7,711 nucleotides of DNA, from NCBI GenBank assembly GCA_938084195.1, contig CALKDJ010000039.1, positions 1 to 7,711 of the forward strand. The letters run 5' to 3'. The translations under genes were made by a program, and so were the position numbers. The stretch is from an uncultured Methylophilaceae bacterium (GTDB lineage: Bacteria > Pseudomonadota > Gammaproteobacteria > Burkholderiales > Methylophilaceae). Shown here piece after piece: positions 6,618 through 7,711 of the stretch (within the stretch, counting starts at the first letter, position 1; each line of letters opens with the position of its first letter). The notes beneath the pieces were generated by a model that made no database searches, was not told the DNA's origin, and was given only the letters and a program-made list of their open reading frames with translations.

Positions 6618-7352
6618 ATGATTAAACCTATTCATGCCATCATAATTGGTGACGAAATACTTTCAGGAAAAAGAAACGATAAACACTTAAATTATTTATC
6701 AAAAGTATTGACCTCCAATGGTTTATCACTAATAAAAGCTGATTTTATTCCAGATGACTTAAAGGTTATAGCTGATACCATTAAAAGTAAATTACAATGT
6801 ATCGTTTTTTGTTTTGGTGGAATTGGGGCAACTCCCGATGACTGCACTCGACAAGCAGCTGCTAAAGCTCATAACAAAAAAATTATAAGGAATTCAGAAG
6901 CCTTAAAGCTCATAGTTGACAAGTTTGGTGATAATGCTTTTCCAAAAAGAGTGATGATGTCAGATCTTCCCGAGGGAGCACATTTACTTCCTAATAGCAT
7001 CAATAATATTCCTGGTTTCTTCATTAATGAACATTTCTTTATGCCTGGTTTTCCCGAAATGTCATGGCCAATGGTTGATTGGATTTTAAGGACTCATTAT
7101 AGCGATCAGCTTAATAATAAAAATTTAGATTCGTCTGTGTGGATAGATGATGTTCCTGAAAGTATGTTAATTGATCTTATGAATGAAGTTACTAAAAATA
7201 ATCCAAATATAAAGATATATAGCCTACCTAAATTAGGGCCTAAAATTAAAGTCGAGCTTGGTGTAAAAGGAAATATTTTGGATGTAAAAAAAGCAATGGA
7301 AGAAATTAAAAAGGGTTTATCAACTCTGAGTCACAAATGGTATGAAAACTAA
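6618..7352 (+). CDS. CinA N-terminal-domain protein (COG1058, MoaB/MogA-like fold), stand-alone form
   Basis: 244 residues, annotated in many genomes as competence/damage-inducible protein A or molybdopterin-binding protein. Motifs seen are GDEILSG near the N-terminus (11-17), FGGIGATPDDCTRQAAA (66-82, the signature of the molybdopterin-cofactor-binding-like domain) and FMPGFPEMSWPM (141-152). A C-terminal part, IKIYSLPKLGPKIKVELGVKG (198-218), corresponds to the beta-rich end of COG1058. The nicotinamide-nucleotide amidase domain (PncC) of full-length CinA (about 410 residues) is absent, as is usual for this short subfamily. In characterised CinA proteins the COG1058 domain hydrolyses ADP-ribose, so a cytoplasmic nucleotide pyrophosphatase role is plausible but unproven here. 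A role in competence should not be inferred from the name. The gene abuts polA with 0 nt between stop and start, so co-transcription is very likely. Confidence 0.87.
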   Translation: MIKPIHAIIIGDEILSGKRNDKHLNYLSKVLTSNGLSLIKADFIPDDLKVIADTIKSKLQCIVFCFGGIGATPDDCTRQAAAKAHNKKIIRNSEALKLIVDKFGDNAFPKRVMMSDLPEGAHLLPNSINNIPGFFINEHFFMPGFPEMSWPMVDWILRTHYSDQLNNKNLDSSVWIDDVPESMLIDLMNEVTKNNPNIKIYSLPKLGPKIKVELGVKGNILDVKKAMEEIKKGLSTLSHKWYEN

Positions 7353-7389
7353 TTAAAAAATTTCACTTTCCCAATTTCAATTTTGATTA

Positions 7390-7395
7390 TAAAAT
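7390..7395 (+). promoter_or_regulatory. Weak candidate -10 element for dusB
   Basis: TAAAAT (5 of 6 matches to TATAAT), overlapping TATAAA at 7388-7393, in the 72-nt spacer between the COG1058 gene and dusB. Transcription would start near 7402 with a leader of about 22 nt. At 17 nt upstream there is only TTTCCC (3 of 6 matches to TTGACA). The spacer is A+T-rich throughout, so chance is a real possibility, and read-through from polA could also serve dusB. No GC-rich hairpin followed by a T run is present in 7353-7424. Confidence 0.25.
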
Positions 7396-7424
7396 AGGCA
7401 CCTCTTTTAATCATTAGAAACTTC

Positions 7425-7711
7425 ATGAAAATAAGTAACCTTAGTATTAAGAATAATTTGTTTTTAGCTCCCATGGCTGGAGTCACTGACAGACCATTTC
7501 GCGTGCTTTGCAAAAGTTTTGGTGCAGGTGTAGCGGTAAGTGAGATGGTTACTTCAAATTCATTGTTATACGGTAGTGAAAAAACAAAAAGGCGTGCTGA
7601 TCATGAAGGTGAAGTAGATCCAATATCTGTTCAAATTGCTGGTGCTGACCCAAAAATGATGGCAGATGCTGCACAATATAATAAAGATAATGGAGCTCAA
7701 ATTATTGATAT
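7425..7711 (+). CDS. dusB: tRNA-dihydrouridine synthase B, 3'-truncated by window edge
   Basis: FMN-dependent enzyme that uses NADPH to reduce a uridine in the tRNA D-loop (position 17 for E. coli DusB). The 95 visible residues follow the E. coli DusB N-terminus closely in memory: an LxNxLxLAPMAGVTDRPFR pattern (7-26, with the FMN-binding APMAGVTD at 15-22), GAGVAVSEMVTSNSLLYGSEK (33-53), then PISVQIAGADPKMMADAAQ (66-84) and GAQIID at the edge. The catalytic cysteine motif (N-x-G-C-P) would follow just past the window end. About 230 of roughly 320 residues are missing on the right. The ATG at 7425 puts the FMN motif at the usual distance from the N-terminus. There is no strong ribosome site, only AGAAAC at 7416-7421. 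DusB rather than DusA or DusC is favoured by the APMAGVTDRPFR and SEMV sequences. Confidence 0.94.
   Translation, partial: MKISNLSIKNNLFLAPMAGVTDRPFRVLCKSFGAGVAVSEMVTSNSLLYGSEKTKRRADHEGEVDPISVQIAGADPKMMADAAQYNKDNGAQIID

Noticed and set aside
6810..6865. GGIGATPDD differing from the GGLGPT-x-DD motif of Gram-positive CinA, as a possible active-site change
   Set aside because: I remember the GGIGATPDD form as normal for the short proteobacterial COG1058 subfamily, so it is not an anomaly.
7353..7424. Terminator after the COG1058 gene
   Set aside because: Only weak A:T inverted repeats are present (for example ATTTT/AAAAT around 7380-7395), with no GC-rich stem before a T run.
1..7711. tRNA or rRNA genes, CRISPR repeats, insertion sequences, phage or defence genes
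   Set aside because: None were seen. Nearly all of the window is covered by recognised coding regions, and the gaps are too short or lack the needed structures.

Overview
This is an A+T-rich, tightly packed stretch of bacterial chromosome that carries housekeeping genes. Two genes are cut by the window edges (uvrD on the left, dusB on the right) and five are complete. I see no RNA genes, CRISPR array, insertion sequence, phage genes or defence genes. Gene spacing is very tight: a 7-nt gap between convergent genes, a 4-nt ATGA overlap, a 16-nt gap and a 0-nt junction. The largest non-coding interval is 126 bp. The combination of polA, a DUF2782 protein, a type II homoserine kinase, a BPSS1780-like membrane protein and uvrD is typical of Beta- and some Gammaproteobacteria. 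Together with the low G+C and small gaps, it suggests a streamlined betaproteobacterium. A marine Methylophilales (OM43-like) lineage is my best guess, from remembered synteny and base composition rather than any search.

Layout: (1) 1-1735, plus strand: the C-terminal four-fifths of the DNA repair helicase UvrD. (2) 1743-3773, minus strand: a three-gene unit transcribed leftward toward uvrD. Its order is a small secreted DUF2782 protein, then homoserine kinase (thrB), then a six-helix membrane protein whose start overlaps the thrB stop. (3) 3774-3899: a divergent control region with an extended -10 element for each direction and an AT-rich palindrome with a GGCC centre. (4) 3900-7352, plus strand: polA, encoding a full DNA polymerase I with all three active sites intact. 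It is followed directly by a stand-alone CinA N-terminal-domain (COG1058) protein. (5) 7353-7424: a short spacer, then the first 95 codons of dusB (tRNA-dihydrouridine synthase B).

Functionally, uvrD and polA belong together in nucleotide excision repair: UvrD displaces the incised oligonucleotide and Pol I fills the gap. ThrB acts in threonine biosynthesis and DusB in tRNA modification. The COG1058 protein probably acts on ADP-ribose or related nucleotides. The DUF2782 and BPSS1780-like proteins have no established function. I did not find a convincing new biological system. The points most worth a second look are a G7 tract in the membrane protein gene, a possibly leaderless polA transcript, the palindrome in the divergent promoter region, and the unexplained DUF2782-thrB-membrane protein grouping.
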